From assembly GCF_000368785.1 (NCBI RefSeq), contig NZ_KB849689.1, forward strand, positions 366,170-430,169: a stretch of 64,000 bases of DNA, in the 5' to 3' direction. The notes below the pieces were generated by a model, which was given only the letters and a program-made list of their open reading frames with translations, made no database searches and was not told the DNA's origin. Position 1 is the first letter of the stretch, and every line of letters begins with the position of its first letter. Both the position numbers and the translations under genes were made by a program. Source of the stretch: Acinetobacter towneri DSM 14962 = CIP 107472. GTDB lineage: Bacteria > Pseudomonadota > Gammaproteobacteria > Pseudomonadales > Moraxellaceae. Shown here piece by piece: positions 13,497 to 21,737 of the stretch.

Positions 13497-14560
13497 ATTC
13501 AAGCGGCAAGTGCAACAGTATAAAAACCAGCCATAACTTCACTCGGTGTATACCAACCTAGTGTTTTTCTAGGACGATGGTTGAGTGCAAATTCTATCTG
13601 CTCTATTTGTTCGTTTGACACGTCATCAAACGATGATGATTTTGGCAGATATTGACGGATTAAACCATTCGTATTTTCATTTCTAGCTCGCTGAATAGAC
13701 TTGTAAGGATCAGCAAAATACGTCTCTATGCAAGCATCAGTAATTCTTTTGTGTTCGGAAAATTCTTTGCCATTATCAAATGTCACACTATAAGCATGGC
13801 TCATTTGTAAACGATCTAATGCACAAGTAATTGTTTGAGAGGATGCTCTCGTTGGCCCTAAATGAACAATATGTACATACAGGCTCTTTCGATCAACGAG
13901 AGTCAATAAAGCACCTTTATGATGTTTACCAATCACCGTGTCACCTTCGAAATCTCCTAAACGTTGTCGTTGATCAATGACCTGGTCTCGGCAGTGAATA
14001 CTTGTTTTATCAATGATTTGCCCCCTACGATCCGTGTTTTTGTAACCGCGTTTTCGATATTTCTTCTGAAGCCTTAAGTGTAGATAAAGTTTACCGCCTT
14101 TTGATTTATCTTGATAAATGTACTGGTAAATCCACTCATGTGAAGGTACATCCAGCCAACCGCGTTGTGTTAAAGCACCTGAAATTTGTTCTGGTGACCA
14201 GTCCAAACCAATCAAATAATCAATATAAGCGAAGGCAAATGCTGTCATTGATGATGAAGGACGGTACCGTCTTTGACTTGCAAATTTAGCTGCCTGTTGA
14301 GCTCTATATCCACGTTGCCCAGTATTTCTTTTTAATTCACGGTAGATGGTTGATCGTGAACGTCCTAACTCCCGAGCAAGGGTAGCGATTGAACTTTTAC
14401 TTTTCAAAGTAGCATAAATTTCGTATCTTTCATCTTGAGAAAGTTGGGTGTATTTCTTCATTGTGTGCTTTCCAATTGCGGGTTGAAAAAGTCTAATGAT
14501 TCTATGAATACACCTAACTTTTTCAACTAACTACAAATGTGTTGCACTTGGGATTTGAAT
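13497..14560 (-). mobile_element. IS30-family insertion sequence
   Basis: About 1,064 bp. Terminal inverted repeats: ATTCAAGCGGCAAGTGCAACA at the left (13497-13517) and TGTTGCACTTGGGATTTGAAT at the right (14540-14560). They match at 17 of 21 positions, with the four mismatches in one block (GCGG against ATCC). A single transposase fills the element. No convincing direct target duplication is seen; left flank ends GGCGG and right flank begins CTGCGG. It sits in the intergenic space between rodA and the AEC transporter and breaks no recognisable gene. Confidence 0.9.
13499..14461 (-). CDS. IS30-family transposase
   Basis: Intact 320-residue transposase. The N-terminal helix-turn-helix is LSQDERYEIYATLKSKSSIATLARELGRSRSTIYREL, a hallmark of IS30. 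The integrase-like core has DFEGDTVIGKHHKGALLTLVDRKS (first Asp), SVTFDNGKEFSEHKRI (second Asp) and the final Glu in the GLIRQYLPKSSSF and NHRPRKTLGWYTPSEV region. The stop codon (13499-13501) lies inside the left terminal inverted repeat, so the last codons double as transposon end. It looks functional. The sequence resembles elements common in Acinetobacter, but the exact IS name is not asserted. Confidence 0.95.
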   Translation of the reverse strand: MKKYTQLSQDERYEIYATLKSKSSIATLARELGRSRSTIYRELKRNTGQRGYRAQQAAKFASQRRYRPSSSMTAFAFAYIDYLIGLDWSPEQISGALTQRGWLDVPSHEWIYQYIYQDKSKGGKLYLHLRLQKKYRKRGYKNTDRRGQIIDKTSIHCRDQVIDQRQRLGDFEGDTVIGKHHKGALLTLVDRKSLYVHIVHLGPTRASSQTITCALDRLQMSHAYSVTFDNGKEFSEHKRITDACIETYFADPYKSIQRARNENTNGLIRQYLPKSSSFDDVSNEQIEQIEFALNHRPRKTLGWYTPSEVMAGFYTVALAA

Positions 14561-14687
14561 CTGCGGTTTTAAAAAGCCTAAGCAATTAGGATAAACACAA
14601 AACAATCCTTATAATATCCAGTAAATTTACTTTATTTATTAAGCAATAATTTAAAAAGAACAGCATAACAGTAACACAGAGCACCCC

Positions 14688-15596
14688 ATGACCCATTTAA
14701 TTTTTATTGCACTTTTCCCTTTGATTGCCTTAATTGCAATGGGTTATCTGCTTAAGCAATCACGTATGTTGGATGAGCCATTTTGGAAGGGTGCAGAAAA
14801 GTTAAATTACTATATTTTGTTTCCTAGCATGTTGTTTTTAAACCTCGCTACAGCAAACATTGAAGCGAAATCAATCGCACAGATTTTGTCGGTCGTAGGG
14901 ATTATTGTGGCTTTAGTAAGTTGTCTGTTATATGCCTTGCGCGGCTATTTCAAAACACCCGCAGTCCGTTTTGGGGTGTATATGCAAAGCATGGTACGTT
15001 TCAATACGTATATCGGTTTGGCTTTGGTCGCAGCATTGTTTCAGGTGCAGGGCATGGCGCTGTTTGTGATTATTTTGGTGTTCTGCATTCCATTGGTGAA
15101 TGTTTTATCTGTGCTGGCTTTAAGCGATACTAAGACTTTACAGGCAAAGCAAATCCTATGGTCATTAATGAAAAATCCATTAATTTTAGGGTGTATTGTT
15201 GGCGGTCTATTTAATTTATCAGGTTTGAGCTTGTGGGAAGGTGCAGCGCATTTTATTCGTCAAATAGCGTTATGCAGTTTGCCTTTGGGATTAATGTGTG
15301 TGGGCGCAGCATTACAATTTAATGGCTTGCAACGAGATGTATTCGCATTGGCATTGAATGTGTTCGGGCGTTTGTTATTTATGCCTGCTTTGGCTTGGCT
15401 AATTTGTCAGAGCTTAAATGTTCCAGTGTTGGAGTCGCAAATTTTAGTCTTGTTTTTTGCTTTACCTACTGCATCGGCAGCTTATGTACTTACACAAGTT
15501 TTAGGGGGAGATAGTCGTTTAATGGCTTCAATTATTAGCTTGCAAACCGTATTCGCCGCATTAACTTTGCCAATTGTGTTGTGGTTGCTCATTTAA
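14688..15596 (+). CDS. AEC family transporter
   Basis: A 302-residue integral membrane protein of the auxin efflux carrier (AEC) family, with about ten hydrophobic helices in two repeats. The N terminus LIFIALFPLIALIAMGYLLKQSRMLDEPFWKGAEKLNYYILFPSMLF is characteristic, with the PxxxF segment in the first repeat. LPTASAAYVLTQVLGGDSRLMASIISLQTV is the C-terminal signature. AEC proteins export small organic anions or take up dicarboxylates; the substrate here cannot be read. It is flanked by an IS30 element and an IS200/IS605 element, so its neighbours give no functional context. Confidence 0.88.
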   Translation: MTHLIFIALFPLIALIAMGYLLKQSRMLDEPFWKGAEKLNYYILFPSMLFLNLATANIEAKSIAQILSVVGIIVALVSCLLYALRGYFKTPAVRFGVYMQSMVRFNTYIGLALVAALFQVQGMALFVIILVFCIPLVNVLSVLALSDTKTLQAKQILWSLMKNPLILGCIVGGLFNLSGLSLWEGAAHFIRQIALCSLPLGLMCVGAALQFNGLQRDVFALALNVFGRLLFMPALAWLICQSLNVPVLESQILVLFFALPTASAAYVLTQVLGGDSRLMASIISLQTVFAALTLPIVLWLLI

Positions 15597-15672
15597 TCTG
15601 TCTAATACAATCTATCTCCAAGTGAAAGAGGACTCCACTCGTCAGTCAGGGTGGAGGTGAATTTCACAAATT

Positions 15673-16071
15673 TCAACCTTGTTGATTCTGAATATATTGT
15701 TTGATTATTTCCAAAGGCGCACCACCACAAGACCCTGCAAAATATGATCTTGACCATAAAACAGGTTTTGTATAATTCCCTCTCAAGTCTAAAAACTCAT
15801 TTCGCATTCTTCTACTTGTTACAGACTTTAAATTATTAACCAATTTGCTTAACTGTACCGTTGGTGGATACTGAATAAGCATGTGAACATGGTCGGATTC
15901 ACCATTACATTCCTTTAATTCAGCATCAAAATCTTTACATATTTCAGTTGCACACTCATTGAAATATTTATGATGCAACTCACCTAGTATTTTTTTTCGA
16001 TATTTCGTTATAAAAACTAAATGAACATGAAGATTAAAGGCTGAATGTCGGTTTTTATATATCTCACTCAT
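15673..16071 (-). CDS. tnpA: IS200/IS605 TnpA, Y1 transposase
   Basis: A 132-residue HUH single-strand transposase that cuts and joins the element ends. Evidence: the N-terminal strand HVHLVFITKYRKK, the metal-binding HUH motif in ESDHVHMLI (near residue 63), VNNLKSVTSRRMRNEF and the catalytic Tyr in IIKQYIQNQQ near the C terminus. The length is typical. It reads away from tnpB with about 60 bp between their starts. All catalytic residues expected for the family are present, so the element may still move or may mobilise relatives in trans. Confidence 0.95.
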   Translation of the reverse strand: MSEIYKNRHSAFNLHVHLVFITKYRKKILGELHHKYFNECATEICKDFDAELKECNGESDHVHMLIQYPPTVQLSKLVNNLKSVTSRRMRNEFLDLRGNYTKPVLWSRSYFAGSCGGAPLEIIKQYIQNQQG

Positions 16072-16130
16072 TGAAAAAATATACCTAAAATGTTAGAATC
16101 AGCACCATATTAACAGATACACACTCATTA

Positions 16131-17438
16131 ATGAAAATCAACAAAGCGTATAAATTTAGGCTTGAGCCTAATGTCGAGCAAGAGGTTATTTTAAATAATC
16201 TCGTTGGCTCTGCACGCTTTGTTTGGAATCAAATATTAGCAATTTCATTTGAAATGTTTGCTCAAAATAAACACATTAATGCGGTGAATCTAGTAAAAAA
16301 GATAACAGCACTGAAAAAGAATCCTCAGTTTAGCTTTTTAGATGGAAATTCAAATGCTGTGTCACTTCAACAAAAAGTTCGTGATCTTGCATCAGCATGG
16401 GGGAAGTTTTTCAACCCTAAAGAACATGCTCGACTAAAAGAAAAAAAGCGCAAACCTAAGAAACCTAAATTTTTTAAATTGGCTGATGGTACTGAGGTTC
16501 AGTTGCGCCCACTTATGCCTAGATTTAAGAAAAAATCAGACGGTTATGATTCCATTCGCCTTGTACAATTCGATAAATACTGTTGGGTTAAAGGAAATAA
16601 ACTCAAACTCCCTAATGGCGTAGGTGTTATTAAATTCAGGAAGTCGCAAGAGATTCTAGGCACAATAAAAAATGTGACGATCAGTAAGGTGTCAGGACGT
16701 TGGTACGTTTCATTCTGTACTGAAACAGAACTTAGTGAAATGCCGATCCACCCATCAAAATCAGCGATTGGTGTTGATCTTGGTGTTAAGAAATTAATCA
16801 CTACCTCAAATGGTCAGGTCTTTGACCCGATCAATAGCTTTAAAACCAATCAGATTAAATTAGCTAGACTTCAACGGAAGCAGAGAAAGAAAGTTAAATT
16901 TAGTCAAAATTGGAAAAAACTGAATTTTAAAATCAATAAACTACATCATCACATTGCCAATATTCGTCATGACTACTTGCAAAAAATCACTACAACGCTC
17001 AGCAAAAACCACGCAATGATTGCTGTTGAGGATTTAAAAGTAGCAAATATGTCGAAGTCAGCAAGTGGCACAATCGAAAATCAAGGAAAGAATGTAAAAG
17101 CTAAGTCAGGCTTAAACAAATCAATCCTAGATCAAGGTTGGGGCATGCTCGTTAGTATGTTGGAATATAAGCAACAATGGTGAGGTGGATTACTTGTAAA
17201 AGTTGATCCGAAGTACACAAGTCAAACCTGCTGTGAATGTGGTCATGTAGCAAAAGAAAACCGACAAACTCAAGCTAAATTTGAGTGTGTCGGATGCGGT
17301 TATGTTGCGAATGCGGATTTAAACGCATCTCGTAATATATTGTCGGCAGGACATGCCGTTTTGTCTGTGGAGGGTGGATGCGGTAAAGGTCGCCCTAAGA
17401 AGCAGAAAGCAAGCGAAATCCGTGAGGAAGTCGCCTAA
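16131..17438 (+). pseudogene. tnpB: TnpB RNA-guided nuclease gene, interrupted by in-frame TGA
   Basis: The frame encodes 435 codons of TnpB, the IS605 accessory protein ancestral to Cas12, but codon 351 (17181-17183) is TGA, probably from CGA. The upstream part has the N-terminal helix (KAYKFRLEPNVEQE), RuvC-I Asp216 in IGVDLGVKK and RuvC-II Glu300 in IAVEDLKV. After the stop, the same frame continues without gaps through a zinc finger (TCCECG ... CVGCG, Cys370 to Cys389) and RuvC-III Asp396 in NADLNASRN, ending at 17436-17438. The 350-residue product therefore lacks the finger and one catalytic Asp and should be nuclease-dead unless the stop is read through. Confidence 0.92.
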
Positions 17439-17455
17439 GAGCTTTGCTTTTAGAA

Positions 17456-17488
17456 TCCCCCACTTGAGTGAAAACGAAAGTGGTGGGA
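17456..17488 (+). ncRNA. IS605 right-end hairpin, candidate omega/reRNA 3' scaffold
   Basis: Just past the tnpB frame lies a hairpin: TCCCCCACTT (17456-17465) pairs with AAGTGGTGGGA (17478-17488) with one bulged T, followed by a short GTATGTCAAT-like tail before the next gene. In IS200/IS605 elements the tnpB 3' end and right end are transcribed as the guide RNA whose scaffold ends at the right-end boundary. The structure is seen; its expression as RNA is inferred from family knowledge. Confidence 0.5.
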
Positions 17489-17506
17489 GTATGTCAATGT
17501 TCAGCA

Positions 17507-18157
17507 TTAATCGTATAAACGATAGATGCCCGCAAAGCGTTCACAACCTTTTTGTTTGGTTTGAATTTTTAAGATTGCTTTAGAATAATTAAACTCATAA
17601 CTGCAATCGTGCTCATTGTCGATGATTTTGTTTTTTTGATCAGGTGTTGTATAAGCTAAAAAGGCAATACTTTGGCTTTCAAGGCGGTTATTTGGATTGC
17701 GATAAGCAATACCTTCAATTTTAATGCTGTTTTTATTGAGTTGATGAATTTGTAAATGTACGGGTTGTGCAGCAAATTGACCATTTTCATATTTTAAATA
17801 ATGTTGAGTCATGCTTTGATTCATTGAAGTGAAAAAATTCAGTTGATCAATTCTAAAATCAAATTGCTGAGTATAACAATTTAAGCTTTTGCATTGCTGT
17901 AAGCGTTGGATCCACAATTGCTGAGTATCTTCTAACAAGCGAATAGGCGCATCACTCATCAAATAAGCTGTTAAATGTTGATCACTTAATTTTTCACGCA
18001 ATTCTGAGAAATTTTCTGTGCACACCTGCGCCAACTTTTTATTGGGTGTAGATCTACAATCAATCCCTTGTGCATAAGAGAAAGATGAATATAAACAGCC
18101 AAATAACAGCAGTGTACTTAAGTTTTTGATAAGATGAATCTCAGATTTCAACAGCAT
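17507..18157 (-). CDS. secreted LprI-like protein
   Basis: A 216-residue exported protein. The N-terminal hydrophobic segment LSTLLLFGCLYSSFSYA ends in an AxA-like signal peptidase site (SYA|QG). The first mature part (about 30-105) has the Cys/Leu pattern of the LprI/DUF1311 type: IDCRSTPNKKLAQVCTENFSELREKL, then LLEDTQQLWIQRLQQCKSLNCYTQQFDFRIDQL. The C-terminal half is a separate beta-rich region with a second Cys pair (HDCSYEF ... KGCERFAGIYRLYD). LprI-like domains are linked to lysozyme inhibition in some bacteria; activity here is not shown. The stop lies only a few bases from the right end of the IS605-type element. Confidence 0.75.
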   Translation of the reverse strand: MLLKSEIHLIKNLSTLLLFGCLYSSFSYAQGIDCRSTPNKKLAQVCTENFSELREKLSDQHLTAYLMSDAPIRLLEDTQQLWIQRLQQCKSLNCYTQQFDFRIDQLNFFTSMNQSMTQHYLKYENGQFAAQPVHLQIHQLNKNSIKIEGIAYRNPNNRLESQSIAFLAYTTPDQKNKIIDNEHDCSYEFNYSKAILKIQTKQKGCERFAGIYRLYD

Positions 18158-18255
18158 GATCGCTTATACTTTCACTATGTTGCGCTAGGTCTAATATAGC
18201 GAAATCGAAAGTATGAATACAAGATTTCAATGATTTATTTCTACAGGAGTTGAAC

Positions 18256-18744
18256 ATGGTTGCACAGATTCGTATTGGACAAGGATTAGATGTTCATGCC
18301 TTTGAAGCGGGAGATTTTGTGACGCTTGCAGGTGTTCAAATTCCTCATACACAAGGTTTAAAAGCACACTCAGATGGTGATGTAGTGCTGCATGCACTAT
18401 GCGATGCATTATTAGGTGCTTTGGCGCTGGGGGATATTGGGCAGCATTTTCCAGATACCGATCCAAATTATAAAGGTGCAGATAGTCGGGTATTGCTTAA
18501 ACAGGTTTATCAACTCATTTTAGACCGTGGCTATAAACTGAATAACGCCGATATTACTGTGGCGTGCGAACGTCCTAAACTTGCACCGCATACGCTAGAA
18601 ATGCGCCAAAGTGTCGCTGATGTATTGGATGTAGAGGTCACACAAATCAGTATCAAAGCGACAACCACTGAAAAATTAGGTTTTACTGGGCGTCAGGAAG
18701 GTATTTTAGCAACAGCGATTGTATTGATTTCTCATACAAAATAA
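18256..18744 (+). CDS. ispF: 2-C-methyl-D-erythritol 2,4-cyclodiphosphate synthase
   Basis: Forms the cyclic diphosphate intermediate in the MEP isoprenoid pathway. It has 162 residues, the usual size. Metal-binding GLDVHAF (Asp, His), the HSDGDVVLHALCDALLGALALGDIGQHFPDTDP block and the late ATTTEKLGFTGRQEGI loop are all present. AGGAG (18245-18249) is 6 nt from the ATG at 18256; a TTG at 18250 would overlap that site. In many bacteria ispF is next to ispD; here rodA and two insertion sequences lie between them. It ends convergently with a phosphatase-like gene. Confidence 0.96.
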   Translation: MVAQIRIGQGLDVHAFEAGDFVTLAGVQIPHTQGLKAHSDGDVVLHALCDALLGALALGDIGQHFPDTDPNYKGADSRVLLKQVYQLILDRGYKLNNADITVACERPKLAPHTLEMRQSVADVLDVEVTQISIKATTTEKLGFTGRQEGILATAIVLISHTK

Positions 18745-18767
18745 TCGCGTTAGAATTTTATCTATAC

Positions 18768-18798
18768 AATCTGCTGAATTAAGAAAGTTCAGCAGATT
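18768..18798. terminator. hairpin between convergent genes
   Basis: Perfect 11-bp inverted repeat AATCTGCTGAA (18768-18778) with TTCAGCAGATT (18788-18798), loop 9 nt. It overlaps the stop codon of the phosphatase-like gene and sits 23 bp after the ispF stop. No clear T-run follows on either strand, so terminator strength is uncertain. Confidence 0.5.
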
Positions 18799-19300
18799 CT
18801 AAAGCTTGTTGTAAATCTTGCGTGGCTTTACGACCTTGTAATTGCAAAGAAACGGCGTGAATTAAGCCTGTCCAAGTTTCATTGGGTTTCCAGATATCAT
18901 GTAAAAAGTCTTGAGCCGTTGCAATATCCACATCCATAAAATATTGACGATACAAATACATTAAACTACTGACGTGGTTGTTATTGCTGCAATGTACCCA
19001 CACCATTTGGCTTTCTAATAAATGATTGACCAAATCGAGCAATAATAAACATTGATCAGAGGATGGTGTTTCCCATGAAATTGGCAGTTGAATATAGTTT
19101 AGTCCAACATCCAGACAAATTTTGTCTTCATGGGGAAGGGCGTGTTCCGCATCACTTTCAGCCAAATTAATGACAGTGCCAATACCATATTCTTTAATTT
19201 GTTTTAATTCTTCAGCCGTAGGCTGACCTGAAGAAAACAAACGCTCATGAATGAACTGGAAATTTTTAATTTGGCTAAGTTGGGTTTCAATGTCATTCAT
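18779..19300 (-). CDS. degenerate dual-specificity phosphatase-like protein
   Basis: A 173-residue protein of the tyrosine/dual-specificity phosphatase fold: HERLFSSGQPTAEELKQIKEYGIGTVINLAE is the conserved opening, followed by YIQLPISWETPS and the P-loop region VWVHCSNNNHVSSLMYLYR. The P-loop Cys104 and preceding His are present, but the Arg that should follow is missing: position +5 is His109 and +6 is Val110. The protein may be a pseudo-phosphatase or bind an anion weakly. No signal peptide. It is convergent with ispF and divergent in function from its neighbours. The family is fairly certain, activity is not. Confidence 0.72.
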   Translation of the reverse strand: MNDIETQLSQIKNFQFIHERLFSSGQPTAEELKQIKEYGIGTVINLAESDAEHALPHEDKICLDVGLNYIQLPISWETPSSDQCLLLLDLVNHLLESQMVWVHCSNNNHVSSLMYLYRQYFMDVDIATAQDFLHDIWKPNETWTGLIHAVSLQLQGRKATQDLQQALESAELS

Positions 19301-19329
19301 GCGCGCAGAATTTCCTATGCTACAAATAG

Positions 19330-19354
19330 AAACGCCATCATGAAGATGGCGTTT
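19330..19354. terminator. terminator after DAHP synthase gene
   Basis: Stem AAACGCCATC (19330-19339) with GATGGCGTTT (19345-19354), 5-nt loop, A/T-rich on both sides. It lies just past the 3' end of the minus-strand DAHP synthase gene and upstream of the phosphatase-like gene. Confidence 0.75.
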
Positions 19355-19361
19355 TTAAATC

Positions 19362-20474
19362 TTAACGATTCACTAAAACGTCTTTTAATGCTTCATGCAT
19401 TTCAAGCAATGCTTTTTCAGTGGTATCCCAGTCGATACAACCGTCAGTCACAGACTTACCATACTCTAAATCGCATAAGTTTTCAGGAATATCTTGACGA
19501 CCACCTTTCAGGTGACTTTCGACCATAATCCCAACAATAGACTTATTGCCATCTAAAATTTGCTCAGTGATATTTTTTAATACCAATGGCTGTAAGAATG
19601 GGTCTTTGTTTGAGTTAGCATGGCTGGTGTCAATCATGATTTTGGTGCTGACTTTGGCTTTGTTTAATGCATTTTCAGCATCTGCAACAGAGCCTGCATC
19701 GTAGTTAGGCTTGCCATTACCACCACGTAAAACCACGTGTGCATACGGGTTGCCGCTAGTACGAATTACTGAAACCTGACCTTGATCATTAAGACCCAAG
19801 AAGCTGTGACCGTGTTTTACCGACTGCATGGCATTGGTAGCAACTGTTAAGCCGCCATCTGTACCATTTTTAAAGCCGACTGGAGAAGAAAGACCAGATG
19901 ACATTTCACGGTGCGTTTGGCTTTCTGTAGTGCGTGCACCAATTGCAGACCAAGAAATTAAATCTTGATAATACTGCGGAGAGTTTGGATCAAGTGCTTC
20001 AGTCGCACATGGCAAACCTTTTTCATTTAACTCAAGTAAAAGTTTACGACCAAGACGCAAGCCTTTTTCAATGTTAAAAGAGTCATTCATGTCTGGATCG
20101 TTAATTAAGCCTTTCCAGCCCACTGTAGTACGTGGTTTTTCAAAATAAACACGCATCACAATATAAAGAGAATCTTTTACTTTTTCGCTTAATACTTTTA
20201 AACGATCTGCATATTCATGTGCAGCAGCAGGGTCATGAATAGAACATGGACCAATCACCACAAATAGACGCTTGTCTTTACCATCTAAAATATTGCGGAT
20301 TGTTTCACGACCACGAAGAACGGTTTGATAAGCATTTTCAGTCAAAGGTAACTCAGTTTTTAATTCTGCAGGAGTCACGAGTGGCTGAATACTTTCAATA
20401 TTCACGTCATCGATGTCTGATTGTGTAAGAGGATTAGACTGTAAAGTATTCATTGCCGTCACTGGTTTGATCAT
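19362..20474 (-). CDS. 3-deoxy-7-phosphoheptulonate synthase, class I
   Basis: First enzyme of the shikimate pathway, joining phosphoenolpyruvate and erythrose 4-phosphate to DAHP. It has 370 residues, fitting the AroF/AroG/AroH type. Motifs: GRETIRNILDGKDKRLFVVIGPCSIHDP (PEP site), MRVYFEKPRTTVGWKGLINDP, GARTTESQTHREMSSGLSSPVGFKNGTDG, HVVLRGGNGKPNYD, IDTSHANSNKDP and VESHLKGGRQD. Which aromatic amino acid inhibits it cannot be told by eye, so no symbol is given. The Met at 20453 is an alternative start. The gene is single, with a hairpin terminator behind it. Confidence 0.95.
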   Translation of the reverse strand: MIKPVTAMNTLQSNPLTQSDIDDVNIESIQPLVTPAELKTELPLTENAYQTVLRGRETIRNILDGKDKRLFVVIGPCSIHDPAAAHEYADRLKVLSEKVKDSLYIVMRVYFEKPRTTVGWKGLINDPDMNDSFNIEKGLRLGRKLLLELNEKGLPCATEALDPNSPQYYQDLISWSAIGARTTESQTHREMSSGLSSPVGFKNGTDGGLTVATNAMQSVKHGHSFLGLNDQGQVSVIRTSGNPYAHVVLRGGNGKPNYDAGSVADAENALNKAKVSTKIMIDTSHANSNKDPFLQPLVLKNITEQILDGNKSIVGIMVESHLKGGRQDIPENLCDLEYGKSVTDGCIDWDTTEKALLEMHEALKDVLVNR

Positions 20475-20623
20475 ACAAAAGATTGTTTAATAGTCTGAAT
20501 ATAACATGAATTTCACTGTATTTTGTTATAAAAAGATGAATACTTCTTTAAAAAATAAGTGATGAATCGGGTAGATAAATTAAACGGTCTGTTTTAGCAA
20601 AATCCTGTCAGATAAAGCATTCA

Positions 20624-21511
20624 TTATTGGCTGGCTTGTGCCTCAGAAACTGCTGTTGCAGTTTCTGGTGTGCTGATAGGTTTTGATTTCACAGGATTGA
20701 CCATAAAGTTAATCCCGATAATAAATAAGGTAATACCTAAAACTTTACGAATCACTTTTTCAGGTAAACGTGAACTGACTAAAGTTCCCACCACAATTGC
20801 AGGAATCGAGCCAACCAACAACCAAACCAATAGGTGAAAGTCGACATTGCCTGAACTCATGTGACCTAAGCCTGCAACTAGGGTAAGTAAGACGGCATGC
20901 ACGACATCTGAACCGATAATACGAATCATCGGTAGATTCGGGAACATCAGTACCAATGCCATGATGCCAAAAGCACCTGCACCCACTGAAGAAAGTGTGA
21001 CAAATACACCCAGTACAACTCCCATAATTACAATGAGGGCACGCTTATCTGCAGCCTGTAGTTTGACCTTTTCAAGGTCTTGGGTCATATCGGGCAATTC
21101 TTGTTTATGGTATTTATTAAAAAACGTTTCAATTTGACTGCGAAACACAATTGAGATGCCAGTTAAGGTCAACATAAAGCCCAGTACCACGGTCAGTACC
21201 ATTTTGTAATGGGTAGATTGGCTTAAATAATTCTCTAAAACCCAGTGGGTCGCAAATGAAGCAGGGATACTGCCCACCGCAAGCCAAATGACAATGGGCC
21301 ATACAATATTCATTTTTTTGGCATGAACCAATGAGCCGCAGAATTTTGAAATGGCGGCATAAAGTAGGTCTGTTCCAATTGCGATATGAGGTTCAATTTT
21401 AAACAAGCTGATCAGAATGGGAGTCATCAGTGAACCGCCACCTACGCCAGTCACACCCACGCAGAAGCCGACCAATACACCTGCCAAAATAAACTCTAAA
21501 GGACCAACCAT
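20624..21511 (-). CDS. TauE/SafE family sulfite exporter-like permease
   Basis: A 295-residue polytopic protein of the TauE/SafE family with about eight membrane helices in two similar halves. The N-terminal half has ILAGVLVGFCVGVTGVGGGSLMTPILISLF and the second half GVVLGVFVTLSSVGAGAFGIMALVLMFPNLP, the twin Gly-rich motifs of this family. A charged loop of about 40 residues (around 130-165) links the halves. Family members export sulfite, sulfoacetate or other organosulfur anions; the substrate here is unknown. It is a single gene on the minus strand, divergent from lpxB. Confidence 0.88.
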   Translation of the reverse strand: MVGPLEFILAGVLVGFCVGVTGVGGGSLMTPILISLFKIEPHIAIGTDLLYAAISKFCGSLVHAKKMNIVWPIVIWLAVGSIPASFATHWVLENYLSQSTHYKMVLTVVLGFMLTLTGISIVFRSQIETFFNKYHKQELPDMTQDLEKVKLQAADKRALIVIMGVVLGVFVTLSSVGAGAFGIMALVLMFPNLPMIRIIGSDVVHAVLLTLVAGLGHMSSGNVDFHLLVWLLVGSIPAIVVGTLVSSRLPEKVIRKVLGITLFIIGINFMVNPVKSKPISTPETATAVSEAQASQ

Positions 21512-21737
21512 GAAGATATGCCGAAGTCAAAAATCGTGAATATATTATGACTTTTGGCAATAAGCTGTTGTCTTGATTAATGATTTACTTATTCTTAAAA
21601 CAGATATAGTCAATGTGGAAAATCAGTGCAAAAGATCGCAGATTCAAGCCACGGCTTACTTTCTGTTTCTTACAAAATACAGTGGCTATGCTAAAATGCG
21701 AAAATTCATATCCATTAAAATTTAGAGGACAAAACGC

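Larger units (their letters stand above)
15601..17500. mobile_element. IS200/IS605-type element
   Basis: Divergent tnpA (minus strand) and tnpB (plus strand), with no terminal inverted repeats but with end hairpins, as is usual for single-strand transposing elements. A left-end hairpin CTCCAC (15633-15638) / GTGGAG (15651-15656) and a right-end hairpin at 17456-17488 frame the two genes. Exact ends were not resolved; the coordinates are approximate and lie between the AEC gene stop and the stop of the next gene. tnpA appears intact, tnpB is interrupted. Confidence 0.85.

Noticed and set aside
13490..14565. A target-site duplication around the IS30 element
   Set aside because: GGCGG on the left and CTGCGG on the right share only GCGG at different offsets, so no exact duplication next to both repeats can be claimed.
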